Below, piece after piece: positions 16,150-24,791 of a DNA stretch of 64,000 nucleotides (its first letter is position 1; each line of letters begins with the position of its first letter). Position numbers and translations under genes: made by a program. The DNA is from Haloarcula sp. CBA1129 (GTDB lineage: Archaea; Halobacteriota; Halobacteria; Halobacteriales; Haloarculaceae). The DNA lies in assembly GCF_008729015.1 (NCBI RefSeq), contig NZ_RKSM01000003.1, positions 310,001-374,000 on the forward strand, given 5' to 3'. The notes under the pieces were generated by a model. That model ran no database searches and was not told where the DNA came from. It saw only the letters and a list, made by a program, of their open reading frames with translations.

Positions 16150-18642
16150 ATGTTAGATTATCAGAAATATATCGACGTACTAGACGATTGGATTGTCAAC
16201 CGTGACAAGACAGTCGTCGCTGTGTTCATCGTCACAACCCTCATTCTGTCGGCGGGGTTCGGCATGACTGCGACCGACTCAGGGACATCACAGTTCACTG
16301 ACGGCGTTCCTGCACAGGAAGCGTTCGACGAGGTCAATGACAACTTCGAGCGCGAACCGTTCGGTGAAGGGACCGGCTCTACGACACTTATTCAAAAGGA
16401 CCAGAACGTCCTGTCGAAGCCGGCCATCCTCAACATGCTGAAAGCGCAGCACCGGCTTACGCAGCGCGAATCACAGGACGTTGTCGGAACGACGAGTGTC
16501 GCACAGGCCGTCGCCCAGACACTTGACCCGGACGCGAACACACTGCCCGAACAAATCGACACTGTGGAAGCAGCCTCACAGACGGAGATTAAATCGGCCA
16601 CCAGAACGACGCTTGAGCGCCAGCCGGCAGTTGCAGGGCTGCTCAGCAACGACCTCAACCGAGAAGCGCCGTCGGCCTCTGCAACGCTGACGACTGTTAC
16701 ACACGAGGTTTCGGGTGTGTCAAGCAGTGCTGGGACAGAGGGGTCATCACCACTGACACCCATTCAACAGGAAGCGGAGTTCATTGTCAGTTCGGTTGAC
16801 GGTGATATCTCTGTGTTCGGCAGTGGACTCATCTCTGCAGAACTGAGCAGTGTCATCTCCGATTCGCTGGGGCTCGTCGTCCCAGCCGCCGTGGTCCTGA
16901 TACTGTTCTTCCTTATTATCGCATACCGAGACCCGTTTGATCTGCTGATTGGCCTCGTCTCCCTTGCGATGGCGATTATCTGGACATTCGGGTTCATGGG
17001 ATGGGCCAGTATCCCCTTCACGCAGATGCTGATCACAGTCCCGCCGTTGCTTCTCGCAATCGGGATTGACTTCGGGATTCACGCTGTAAACCGATACCGC
17101 GAAGAGCGGGTCGAAGGGATCGAACCGACGCCTGCAATGCGGACCGCAACCGACCAGTTGCTCCCGGCGTTCTTCATTGTGACAGGAACGACAGTGCTGG
17201 GATTCGCCGCAAACGGGACCAGCCAGCTCGGTCCGATCCGCGATCTCGGCTTCGTGGCCAGCGTCGGCATCATATTTACGTTCCTCATCTTCGGTATCTT
17301 CCTCCCGTCGTTCAAGCACTTCATGGATCGCCAGCGTGTGCGATACGACCTCCCTGAGTTCAGCATCGCCCCGATTGGCTCTGAGGACTCCGCAGTCGGG
17401 AAGTCGCTAACTGTCGGTGTGACAATCGCCCGTCGAGCCCCGTACGTATTCTTTGCCCTCGTACTGGTGTCTACGGCGGCTTTGGGGGCGTATGGAACTG
17501 GGATTGATACCCGGTTCACTACGGAGGACTTCCTGCCACCGGAAGAGAACCCCGAATACGTTGAGGTTCTGCCGGAAGCTGTGGCTCCGAGCGAGTACAC
17601 AGTCACGAAGCAGATAAATTATCTCGAAGACACGTTCGAGAGCGGCGAGAGTGACACAGTAACGATATACGTCGAAGGGTCGTTACAGGACGGAACAGCG
17701 CTGGAGGAGATCCATCGGGCGAATCAGGACCCGCCCGACTCCTTTGTTACAGCCGGCGGGAGTGCAGATACGACAAGCATCCTCACCGTTATTAACCGGT
17801 ACGAGCGTGCGTCGCCGGAGTTCCGGCAACTCGTCGCACAGAACGACCAGAACGGTAACGGCGTCCCTGACCAGAATCTCCCGACAATCTACAACGCGTT
17901 GTATGAGTCACCGTACGGCGACCGCGCGGAATCGTACATGACTGACGACTACGCGCGAACGCGCATCGTGTACTCCGTTGAGTCTGATGCGAGCCAACAG
18001 GAAGTGACAGATGATACGAGAGCCGTTGCGGATGAGTTCCGGATGGAGGCGACCGCGACTGGTAGCGTTGTAGTCCTGAAAGCGGTCTCTGACGTTATCG
18101 CCGAGTCAGCGTACATCAGCTTAGGCCTCGCGATCCTCGCGTCTGCAGTGTTCCTGTTCTTTGCCTACTGGCTACTTGAACGCCGTCCCGGGCTGGGGGC
18201 TGCGAATCTCGTGCCGATACTGCTCACTATCGCCGCCTTGGCTGCGACAATGCGGTATCTGGACATCCCGTTCAACGTCCTCACCGGAACGACGCTATCA
18301 ATCGGCATCGGGCTTGGTATCGATTACTCCGCCCACCTCGTGCATCGGTTCTCCGAGGAGTACCGCGGCGACACCGGCTTGCTTGAAGCACTCGACATTA
18401 GTGTCCGCGGAACCGGTGGCGCACTGGCGGGCAGTATGGTCACCACAACATCTGGAACCGGGGTACTCGTCCTCGCGGTTGTCCCGATTCTGGGCCAGTT
18501 TGGACTGTTGATCGCCCTTAGCGTCCTCTATTCGTTCATTGCGTCCATACTGGTCCTCCCAGCATCGATTGTCATCTGGGACCACAGCCGTGGAGCGCTT
18601 GAGACACTGCTATCCTCACGCACAGCACGGAGCATGAATTAA
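16150..18642 (+). CDS. RND/MMPL-family transporter
   Basis: 830 residues with the typical two-half layout: a first membrane segment near 20-40, a large external loop to about 230, five membrane segments to about 400, a second membrane segment near 430, an external loop to about 650 and five more segments to the end. Both halves carry the family motif around GIDFGIHAVNRYREE and GLGIDYSAHLVHRFSEE, which contains the acidic residues used for ion coupling in MMPL proteins. It follows the COG1361 protein and precedes a second TetR gene, so an efflux or surface-lipid export role is likely. The substrate is not predictable. Confidence 0.92.
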   Translation: MLDYQKYIDVLDDWIVNRDKTVVAVFIVTTLILSAGFGMTATDSGTSQFTDGVPAQEAFDEVNDNFEREPFGEGTGSTTLIQKDQNVLSKPAILNMLKAQHRLTQRESQDVVGTTSVAQAVAQTLDPDANTLPEQIDTVEAASQTEIKSATRTTLERQPAVAGLLSNDLNREAPSASATLTTVTHEVSGVSSSAGTEGSSPLTPIQQEAEFIVSSVDGDISVFGSGLISAELSSVISDSLGLVVPAAVVLILFFLIIAYRDPFDLLIGLVSLAMAIIWTFGFMGWASIPFTQMLITVPPLLLAIGIDFGIHAVNRYREERVEGIEPTPAMRTATDQLLPAFFIVTGTTVLGFAANGTSQLGPIRDLGFVASVGIIFTFLIFGIFLPSFKHFMDRQRVRYDLPEFSIAPIGSEDSAVGKSLTVGVTIARRAPYVFFALVLVSTAALGAYGTGIDTRFTTEDFLPPEENPEYVEVLPEAVAPSEYTVTKQINYLEDTFESGESDTVTIYVEGSLQDGTALEEIHRANQDPPDSFVTAGGSADTTSILTVINRYERASPEFRQLVAQNDQNGNGVPDQNLPTIYNALYESPYGDRAESYMTDDYARTRIVYSVESDASQQEVTDDTRAVADEFRMEATATGSVVVLKAVSDVIAESAYISLGLAILASAVFLFFAYWLLERRPGLGAANLVPILLTIAALAATMRYLDIPFNVLTGTTLSIGIGLGIDYSAHLVHRFSEEYRGDTGLLEALDISVRGTGGALAGSMVTTTSGTGVLVLAVVPILGQFGLLIALSVLYSFIASILVLPASIVIWDHSRGALETLLSSRTARSMN

Positions 18643-18784
18643 TGCGGCCCGCTCGTTTCGGTTTCCGCCCACCTGTGGCCCGTGATGAGCAAACTGAACG
18701 GATTGGTCGGGATTGCTCCGGTGCAGAGTTCGAAGAAGCCCCTGTGCCGTCAGCCCATCCACAATCAGGAGGCCGACTGTCTGT

Positions 18785-19381
18785 ATGACTAGAGACAGTG
18801 ACGGCCTAAGTGCAACTGAAGAAGAGATTATGCACGCAACCCATCGAGCGCTGGTAAACAGTGGGTACGCTGAGCTTTCGATATCGCTTATCTCTGACGA
18901 ACTCGACAAGGCGAAATCGACGATCTACCACTATTACGATTCAAAAGACGCCTTACTACTCCGCTTTCTCAGATTCACCGTTGACCGGTTCGAAGCCACA
19001 ATCAATACGAGCATCGGTGACCACCCGAAAGAAGACCTCAACCACATCATTACGACGCTCCTGCCGTGTGAGTTGACCGAGGAGAAACGTCAGCTTCACA
19101 GCGTTTTAGTTACGCTCGCCCCGCAAGCGCTGGATCAGGAGGTGTTTCGCGAGCAGTTCACCGAGATCGATGCTCGACTCTCCACAATCATCGAAAAAAC
19201 GGTTCGTCGAGGCATAGACGCAAACGTGTTTCGTGCGGTGAATCCGGCACACGTGGCCGAGCACATTCTGGCAACGATTAAAGGAACGATGTATAGCCGC
19301 CTCACGACCAATCGTGGGGCCGCAACGGTAGCGGCGAAATCGTCCCTTTCCACATATATCGAGTCACATTTGATTTCGTAG
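18785..19381 (+). CDS. TetR/AcrR-family regulator
   Basis: 198 residues from ATG 18785. The HTH reads EEEIMHATHRALVNSGYAELSISLISDELDKAKSTIYHYYDSKDALLLRFL. It follows the RND gene by 142 bp in the same direction and may be co-transcribed. It is distantly related to the TetR at 13087-13686 but clearly a separate protein. I find no copy of the TTGA-N8-TCAA operator in front of it. An in-frame ATG further upstream (18713) adds an unlikely arginine-rich stretch and was rejected. Confidence 0.9.
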   Translation: MTRDSDGLSATEEEIMHATHRALVNSGYAELSISLISDELDKAKSTIYHYYDSKDALLLRFLRFTVDRFEATINTSIGDHPKEDLNHIITTLLPCELTEEKRQLHSVLVTLAPQALDQEVFREQFTEIDARLSTIIEKTVRRGIDANVFRAVNPAHVAEHILATIKGTMYSRLTTNRGAATVAAKSSLSTYIESHLIS

Positions 19382-19635
19382 CTCCTGTCGGTATGGCCCT
19401 TGGCGAACTCTCCCTATCATACGGTTTGGATCACGCCGGTCGATAGGTGACTTTTGCTGGAATACGGAGGGGAGAAACACACTCAATCGCGGTTTTTCGA
19501 TAGCGTGGTTATACTGTCGGCTGTACCTATTGTAAGAGGTTTGCCACCCCGGGATGGTATCGTTCTTGACAGACGTACAGCCGACGTAGTAGACCGGAAC
19601 CGATGACCGCCGTCCAGCCGTTGACTGTAGGCCAG

Positions 19636-20292
19636 TTAGTAGCCGAGGTGCTCGCGGATGAGGACAACGGTAGTGCGGTTCTCCTCTAGCTCCTGCCGCA
19701 GGATGAGTTGTTTGGCAATCGCGGAGTCGACGCCGTAGGCCTCCTTCGCACGCTCGTTTTCGAGGGGGTACGCGACGGTTTCCAGTCGGTCGAGCGCGTC
19801 TTCGAGTGTTGGCACGATTTTGTTCACGCCACTGACAATGACGACGTTACTGGCTGCGAACGGATACGCACCGATGCGGCTTCCCGAACGGTCTGCCGCG
19901 ACGAGTTCGCCGGTCTGGGAAATGCCGTTGATGCCACCAAGGAAGTAGTCGGCCGTTTGCGACTCTCGGCGGGCAGCCTGGCGCTTTGCGTCGTCGTCGA
20001 TACTCCAGATCTCGTCGGGGAGGCTCTCCCACTCGTGGTCACCGTCACTCAGGTACTCGACGAACCCGATTTCTTCGAGCGTCGTCGAGTGGCCGTTCAT
20101 CACGGACGCCTCTTCGGGGATGACTGACTGCAGTTCCGCGAGCGCATCGTCAGCCGAGTCAACGACAATGACATCGAACCCGTTTGCCTCCAAGTTCTCG
20201 ACAGTCTCTTCAATGGTCTCTTCCGAGGCCAGTTCGTCCAGTGATTCATCGATATCCGCGTCGTCTGCGTACTCTGATTTCTGTTGGGACAT
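19636..20292 (-). CDS. LUD-domain protein (LutC-like)
   Basis: 218 residues from ATG 20292 (MSQQKSEYADD). The LUD fold is recognisable from the N-terminal ANGFDVIVVDSADDALAELQSVIPEEASVMNGHSTTLEEIGF, then GGINGISQTGELVAADRSGSRIGAYPFAASNVVIVSGVNKIVPTLEDAL, which corresponds to the ISxTGxL and IVxGxNKI motifs of LutC/YkgG proteins. In bacteria these proteins work with LutA and LutB iron-sulphur subunits in L-lactate oxidation. Neither partner is here, so a stand-alone role, possibly shared with DUF162 proteins, is more likely. The longer frame starting at 20397 adds a hydrophobic unlikely extension. Confidence 0.85.
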   Translation of the reverse strand: MSQQKSEYADDADIDESLDELASEETIEETVENLEANGFDVIVVDSADDALAELQSVIPEEASVMNGHSTTLEEIGFVEYLSDGDHEWESLPDEIWSIDDDAKRQAARRESQTADYFLGGINGISQTGELVAADRSGSRIGAYPFAASNVVIVSGVNKIVPTLEDALDRLETVAYPLENERAKEAYGVDSAIAKQLILRQELEENRTTVVLIREHLGY

Positions 20293-20479
20293 ATTGGTTC
20301 GAGGTAGGTATTTCAGCATCAACAAGAAGGTACAGCTAGTGTAAAAGTGCTCGCAGACACCGGTGTCAGGTAGTAACACCAGTGATACTCCACCCACCGG
20401 TCGGATGCGATATCAAATACTGAAAACCGGGGGGTAGCATATATTGCCCTCCATTTATCATGTTACGCTATCAATGCAA

Positions 20480-20662
20480 ATGGCTCGTAAGGAAACTACA
20501 GACACTATTAGGATGCCCTCAAAAACGGTATTGTTCTGTCCGGACTGTGATTTTGAGAGTGGTATGATCGGGGGAGACTGGGACGTTTCGAGCACCGAAT
20601 ATACCACTATTTATCACTGCCCGCAATGCCAGCACTCGTTCAGCGTCTCCAAGTGTCGGTGA
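20480..20662 (+). CDS. Small zinc-ribbon protein of the DUF8106 type
   Basis: About 60 residues from ATG 20480; starts at 20474 and 20513 are also possible. Two CPxC knuckles, FCPDCDFES and HCPQCQHSF, are 34 residues apart (first cysteine to first cysteine) and would bind one zinc ion. The intervening segment GMIGGDWDV and TEYTTIYHCPQC resembles small haloarchaeal zinc-finger proteins of this type. A TATA-like CATATATTG is near 20438-20446. The function is unknown; related short zinc proteins in Haloferax are reported to influence stress and biofilm traits. Confidence 0.75.
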   Translation: MARKETTDTIRMPSKTVLFCPDCDFESGMIGGDWDVSSTEYTTIYHCPQCQHSFSVSKCR

Positions 20663-20761
20663 CACCTGTACAGACTGCGGACGGCGTATAGCCCATCGAA
20701 ATTTCACGGGGTGAACATCGTACACACCGTGTTACGTCGTAAGGGAGGAATCACTAAACTG

Positions 20762-20780
20762 TTTTAGGCACACCTGAAAA
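20762..20780. promoter_or_regulatory. Candidate DtxR-type metal repressor site
   Basis: TTTTAGGCACACCTGAAAA is a near-perfect inverted repeat of TTTTAGG and CCTAAAA separated by CACA (one mismatch). TTAGG/CCTAA half-sites are the core of DtxR/IdeR-type sites and of the related haloarchaeal iron and manganese repressors. It ends 3 bp before the ATG of an iron-type ABC binding protein, so a repressor bound here would overlap the transcript start. Confidence 0.6.
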
Positions 20781-20783
20781 TTG

Positions 20784-21989
20784 ATGACGTACAGACGCCA
20801 AGTACTTGCAGGTAGTGCCGGACTCGTGGCCGCCCTCGCCGGTTGCACCGGTGGGAGTTCGAGCGAAGCCTCGACCGAACAAGATGCAACACCGACGACA
20901 GAAGCCGAAGGCACACAGAACCGGGCGACAGAGACCGAACAGGCGACCACTGAGGGTTTGACGCCGTACACGGTCCAGATGGAACCCAACGAGCCCTACA
21001 CGTTCGAGGAAGTGCCCGAGACGTACGGCGTCGGCACCAGTCCCTTTCTGGATATGGGGATGGCACTCGGGATTCACCCGAGCGCGACCACCGGCCTCGA
21101 GCGCGCGCCGCTCAAATTCTACGATGCTCTCGATTTGGAGTTTGACGAGAGCCAGATCACCAAACTCGCAAGCGGTGCCGAGTCGGGCTACGACAAGGAG
21201 AACTTCTATGCCGCTAACGCCGACGTCTGGCTCATCTCACAGACAAATATCGGTCGCTATGTCAGCTGGGACGACGCCGACTTTCAGGATGTTGAGTCCC
21301 ACACCGGCCCCTTCCTCGGCACGACACTTCGCTTTGCCCCCCAGTCCGCCGTCCAGAACGAACCGAACCCGTACACGATGTACGAGGCCTTTGAGAAAGT
21401 CGCGAACATCTTCCAGCGTCAGGAACAGTTCGAAGCATGGCAGGCACTGCACAACGACCTCATGAGTTCAATCGAGGACGGCCTGCCTTCGGAGGACGAA
21501 CGGCCCACCATCGCTGCTATCTGGCGCGGTGTGAACCCGGATTCTGGCCAGTTCCGTATCGCCCCCCTCCACCGACTCGGAAACAACACCAAGTCCTACT
21601 ACCGCGTCGGTCTGCAGGACGCCTTCGCGGGGCAGTATCCGGACGGTCCTGTCGGCTACGAGGAACTGCTCCGAGCCGACCCCGATTACATCGGTGCCGT
21701 CGGCGCGCTCACCTCCTCAACTCACGAGGAATTTGTCACAAACGTCATTGAGCCCTTCGAGAACAACGAGAGCGGCCAGCAGCTCAGCGCCGTCCAGAAC
21801 GGCAACGTCATCCGTAGCGGCGGCCAGTACATGGGCCCTATCGTCGACATGTTCTCCACGGAAGCCGTCGCGAAGCAGGTCTACCCTGACGAGTTCGGCG
21901 AATGGCCGGGGGCTGTCGGTGACGTTCCGGAGAGCCAGCAGCTCTTCGACCGCCAGCGCCTCCTCGACATCGTCCATGGAGACCTGTAG
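20784..21989 (+). CDS. ABC transporter substrate-binding lipoprotein, iron-siderophore/cobalamin type
   Basis: 401 residues from ATG 20784. The signal is a Tat lipoprotein type (TYRRQVLAGSAGLVAALAGC) with the lipid-attachment cysteine at about 21, then a Ser/Thr/Glu linker. The remainder has the class III periplasmic-binding layout (FecB/BtuF type): AYGVGTSPFL-like N lobe and the paired SQTNIGRYVSWDDADFQDV and GAVGALTSSTHEEFV segments. Together with the FecCD-type permease 5 bp downstream it forms a high-affinity iron or cobalamin importer. The DtxR-like operator favours iron. The substrate is inferred from family and operator, not proved. Confidence 0.85.
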   Translation: MTYRRQVLAGSAGLVAALAGCTGGSSSEASTEQDATPTTEAEGTQNRATETEQATTEGLTPYTVQMEPNEPYTFEEVPETYGVGTSPFLDMGMALGIHPSATTGLERAPLKFYDALDLEFDESQITKLASGAESGYDKENFYAANADVWLISQTNIGRYVSWDDADFQDVESHTGPFLGTTLRFAPQSAVQNEPNPYTMYEAFEKVANIFQRQEQFEAWQALHNDLMSSIEDGLPSEDERPTIAAIWRGVNPDSGQFRIAPLHRLGNNTKSYYRVGLQDAFAGQYPDGPVGYEELLRADPDYIGAVGALTSSTHEEFVTNVIEPFENNESGQQLSAVQNGNVIRSGGQYMGPIVDMFSTEAVAKQVYPDEFGEWPGAVGDVPESQQLFDRQRLLDIVHGDL

Positions 21990-21994
21990 GACTG

Positions 21995-23107
21995 ATGGCG
22001 GAACTGTTCGACCGACTCACAGACCGTGGAGCGGCGGCCAGCCGTTGGTACGCTGATTCGACCCTTACAGGCCTTGTACTCGGAAGCATCGCCGTTCTGG
22101 TCGGCGCGACGCTGCTACAGGTGAGCTTCGGTGCGTTTCCGCTGACCCTCGGAGACGCATGGGGTGCGGTGTTCGACCCCGAAATCGTGTTCAGCGCGGC
22201 GGCGTGGCGGTCGTTTCTGCTCGGCGGCGACAACCCCGAGTGGTTCACCCAGCAACAGCACATCGTCTGGAACATCCGTCTGCCGCGTATCCTCGTCGGC
22301 GGGCTCGTCGGCGCGAACCTCGCGGTATCGGGCGCTATCTTCCAGATCATCACGCGGAACGAACTCGCCAGCCCGTACATCCTCGGCGTCAGTGACGGAG
22401 CGGGCCTCGTAGTGCTCGTTATTCTGACGGCATTCTCCCAGTTACTCCCGCTCGTGCCCGTGCTCGCGGCACTCGGGGGTGGTGTGGCGTTCCTGCTGGT
22501 GTACGTCATCGCTTGGAAGAACGGGACGAGTCCGGTCCGGCTGGTGCTCGCGGGCGTCATCGTCGGGACCATCTTCGGGTCTGTACAGCGTGCGCTCTTT
22601 TTCTTCATCGACGACCTCAGTACGGTGATGTCCGCACAAGCGTGGTTGTCTGGGTCGCTGTTGAACACCGACTGGGGCGAGGTCCGCATCGCGCTGCCGT
22701 TCACTGTGCTAGCGATCGCGCTCGCGTTCACCGTGACCCGAGAGTTGGATGTGTTGGCGCTTGGTGAGGAAACCGCGAGCTCGCTCGGGATGCCGGTCGA
22801 AAAGATGCGGTTCGCAGTCGCCGGCATCGCAGTGCTGTCGACGGCAGCCGCCATCGCGGTCGCGGGTCTCATCGGATTCGTCGGGCTGATCGTCCCGCAT
22901 ATGGTGCGAAGCGTCGTCGGCGGCGACTCGCAGCGACTCCTGTTTGGGTGTCTGTTCGTCGGGCCGGCGCTACTGGTCGGTGCTGATGTCGGCGCACGCC
23001 TAGCACTCAACCCGGTCCAGCTCCCGGTCGGCATCATCACCGGACTAGTCGGCGGGCCGTACTTCCTGTACCTGATGCGGAAGAGCGAGAATCTGGGTGA
23101 GGTGTGA
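21995..23107 (+). CDS. FecCD-family ABC permease
   Basis: 370 residues with about ten hydrophobic helices. Family markers include IRLPRILVGGLVGANLAVSGAIFQIITRNELASPYILGVSDGAGL (the FecCD signature region) and, late in the protein, GLIGFVGLIVPHMVRSVVGGDSQRLLFGCLFVGPALLVGADVGAR, which couples to the ATPase. It starts 5 bp after the binding-protein stop codon, so the two are one transcript. The expected ATP-binding subunit does not follow; the next 290 bp contain no intact frame, and the neighbouring gene is on the other strand. The ATPase must be encoded elsewhere or has been lost. Confidence 0.9.
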   Translation: MAELFDRLTDRGAAASRWYADSTLTGLVLGSIAVLVGATLLQVSFGAFPLTLGDAWGAVFDPEIVFSAAAWRSFLLGGDNPEWFTQQQHIVWNIRLPRILVGGLVGANLAVSGAIFQIITRNELASPYILGVSDGAGLVVLVILTAFSQLLPLVPVLAALGGGVAFLLVYVIAWKNGTSPVRLVLAGVIVGTIFGSVQRALFFFIDDLSTVMSAQAWLSGSLLNTDWGEVRIALPFTVLAIALAFTVTRELDVLALGEETASSLGMPVEKMRFAVAGIAVLSTAAAIAVAGLIGFVGLIVPHMVRSVVGGDSQRLLFGCLFVGPALLVGADVGARLALNPVQLPVGIITGLVGGPYFLYLMRKSENLGEV

Positions 23108-23400
23108 TGCTGGAGAATACCACCGAATACGTGGCGTAAACGAACAGCCTGCCGACGCCGGCCGCAGACGAAACGGGGTCGAAGATGCTCCTCGATGTGG
23201 CTGACGTACGATATCGAACAGGCAGTGTCCGACGACACTGTGCTCGTACTCATGGACGGCGCGATGTAGCTCACGGCCCCTGTTCAAGAAGGTACTCTCG
23301 ATCAGCGTTGGGGGTCGTGAGCTATGGCACTCCTACACAGACAGCCGGTATGAGAGAGAGGGTGAAATAACGACACTGGGGAACCGCGTGAAACCGAGTC
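23108..23400. other. Gap where the ABC ATPase would be expected
   Basis: No intact gene. A plus-strand frame from 23185 opens MLLDVADVRYRTG, which looks like the first strand of an ABC ATPase, then runs into unrelated sequence. A different frame ends DDTVLVLMDGAM. This may be the scar of a deleted ATPase gene but is too short to be sure. Confidence 0.3.
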
Positions 23401-24384
23401 TCAGTCGTCGTTCGGCACAGCTGCAGCCGATTTTTGCCCGTCGTCCTGCCAGCTAAAGAGGCTTGCCAGCGCCGGCCCCGTGATGTTGTGCCAGACGCTG
23501 AACAGCGCGGGGATGAGTGCAGCCGCGGGCTCAAACAGCGTCGTCGCCAGCGCGACGGCTAGACCACTGTTTTGGAGACCCACTTCGAACGCACAGGTCC
23601 GAACGCGGTCTTTCGACATCCCCGTTGCGCGACCGACGCCGTATCCCGAGCCGAGCCCGATAGCGTTGTGCGCAACGACCGCCACGACCACAAGCAGACC
23701 AGCCGTGAGAATGTTGTCCACGTTCGCGCCAACGACACCAGCGACAATCGCAACGATGGCGGCGACACTGATAACCGGGAACACGTCAGTTCCGATTTCG
23801 GCGGCTTTGGGTGAATACCGGTCCAAGGAATACCGGATCGTAAACCCGAGCAACACCGGAACGATGACGATCTGAATGATGCTCTGGAACATCTCGGCAA
23901 AGGTGACGTTGATCTGCTCGCCGAGAGTAAACACCACCCAAGCCGGCATCACGAGCGGTGCTGCAAGGGTCGTAAGCGTCGTGATTGCGACGGAGAGGGC
24001 CACGTCGCCCCGACCGAGATACGTCATCACGTTCGATGCGGTTCCACCGGGGGCGGCACCAACCAGAATGAGACCGATACCGACAGCGTCTGGCAGATCA
24101 AGCAGGACATACAGTCCGTACGCAGCGGCAGGCATCACCAGCCACTGCGTGACAGCGCCGATACCGATATCCACCGGTTCCTCGACAAGCCGGCGAAAGT
24201 CCGCTGGCTGGAGAGTCAGGCCCATCCCAAGCATGATTAGCCCGAGCAGCGGGGACACATAGTTCAACACTGGGACGAACGGCTCTGGCCTGAGGAGAGC
24301 AAGCCCCGCCAGCACGATAACCCAGACAACGAAGTATTTGCTCGCAGCCCGACTCACCGTCCGAAGCGTCGATATCGAAGTCAC
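23401..24384 (-). CDS. Bile acid:sodium symporter (BASS) family protein
   Basis: 327 residues with nine to ten hydrophobic helices. Markers of the BASS family are GLIMLGMGLTLQPADFRRLVEEP, GAAPGGTASNVMTYLGRGDVALSVAITTLTTLAAPLVMPAW and FEVGLQNSGLAVALA. The polar crossover residues (the N-terminal part of GGTASN and the E in FEVGLQN) are those used for sodium binding in BASS transporters. Substrates of this family range from bile acids to pyruvate, pantothenate and arsenite; Acr3 arsenite transporters are distant relatives. Nothing in the context fixes the substrate. Confidence 0.9.
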   Translation of the reverse strand: MTSISTLRTVSRAASKYFVVWVIVLAGLALLRPEPFVPVLNYVSPLLGLIMLGMGLTLQPADFRRLVEEPVDIGIGAVTQWLVMPAAAYGLYVLLDLPDAVGIGLILVGAAPGGTASNVMTYLGRGDVALSVAITTLTTLAAPLVMPAWVVFTLGEQINVTFAEMFQSIIQIVIVPVLLGFTIRYSLDRYSPKAAEIGTDVFPVISVAAIVAIVAGVVGANVDNILTAGLLVVVAVVAHNAIGLGSGYGVGRATGMSKDRVRTCAFEVGLQNSGLAVALATTLFEPAAALIPALFSVWHNITGPALASLFSWQDDGQKSAAAVPNDD

Positions 24385-24791
24385 GTATCTGGGTGAGACA
24401 CAATGTAAAAAAAGCTTACTTTTGATCCTGTAACGTCGGAATACGAATACACAATACGGGACGGCTGCTGATCCTTTGAGCTAGCTAATTGTTGGGGTCG
24501 AGATTGATGTGGACGCTCTATTGATCTGTCCGAAAGCAAACAGGTCATACCGTCGCCGAACTGCTCGTGAAGTCTGGTGCTCACCTGTCGTAGTATCGTC
24601 CAGTCGCCTATGCTCACTCTATCCCGCGGTCGCTTGCTCAGACAGCGCTCGCCAACAGAGACGAAGGTATTCAGCACAGTTGACTATGCGCTCATCCACG
24701 ACGAAGTCAAACCGATATTACTTCGACGTTCAAAGCTATTTAATATAGAATAGGATTTTACTGTATAGTTCGCGGATATTCTACTGCAGCT
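24385..24791. other. Divergent promoter region
   Basis: No gene supported. A 98-codon minus frame (24381-24677) is basic and cysteine-rich and overlaps the symporter start, so I treat it as chance. CTATTTAATATAG at 24734-24746 is a good TATA element for the downstream prenyltransferase gene with a short leader. Confidence 0.5.

Noticed and set aside
21838-23274. 478-codon minus-strand frame opposite the FecCD permease
   Set aside because: It is a high-GC antisense shadow of the permease and binding-protein genes; composition is rich in Thr, Ser and Arg as expected for such a shadow.
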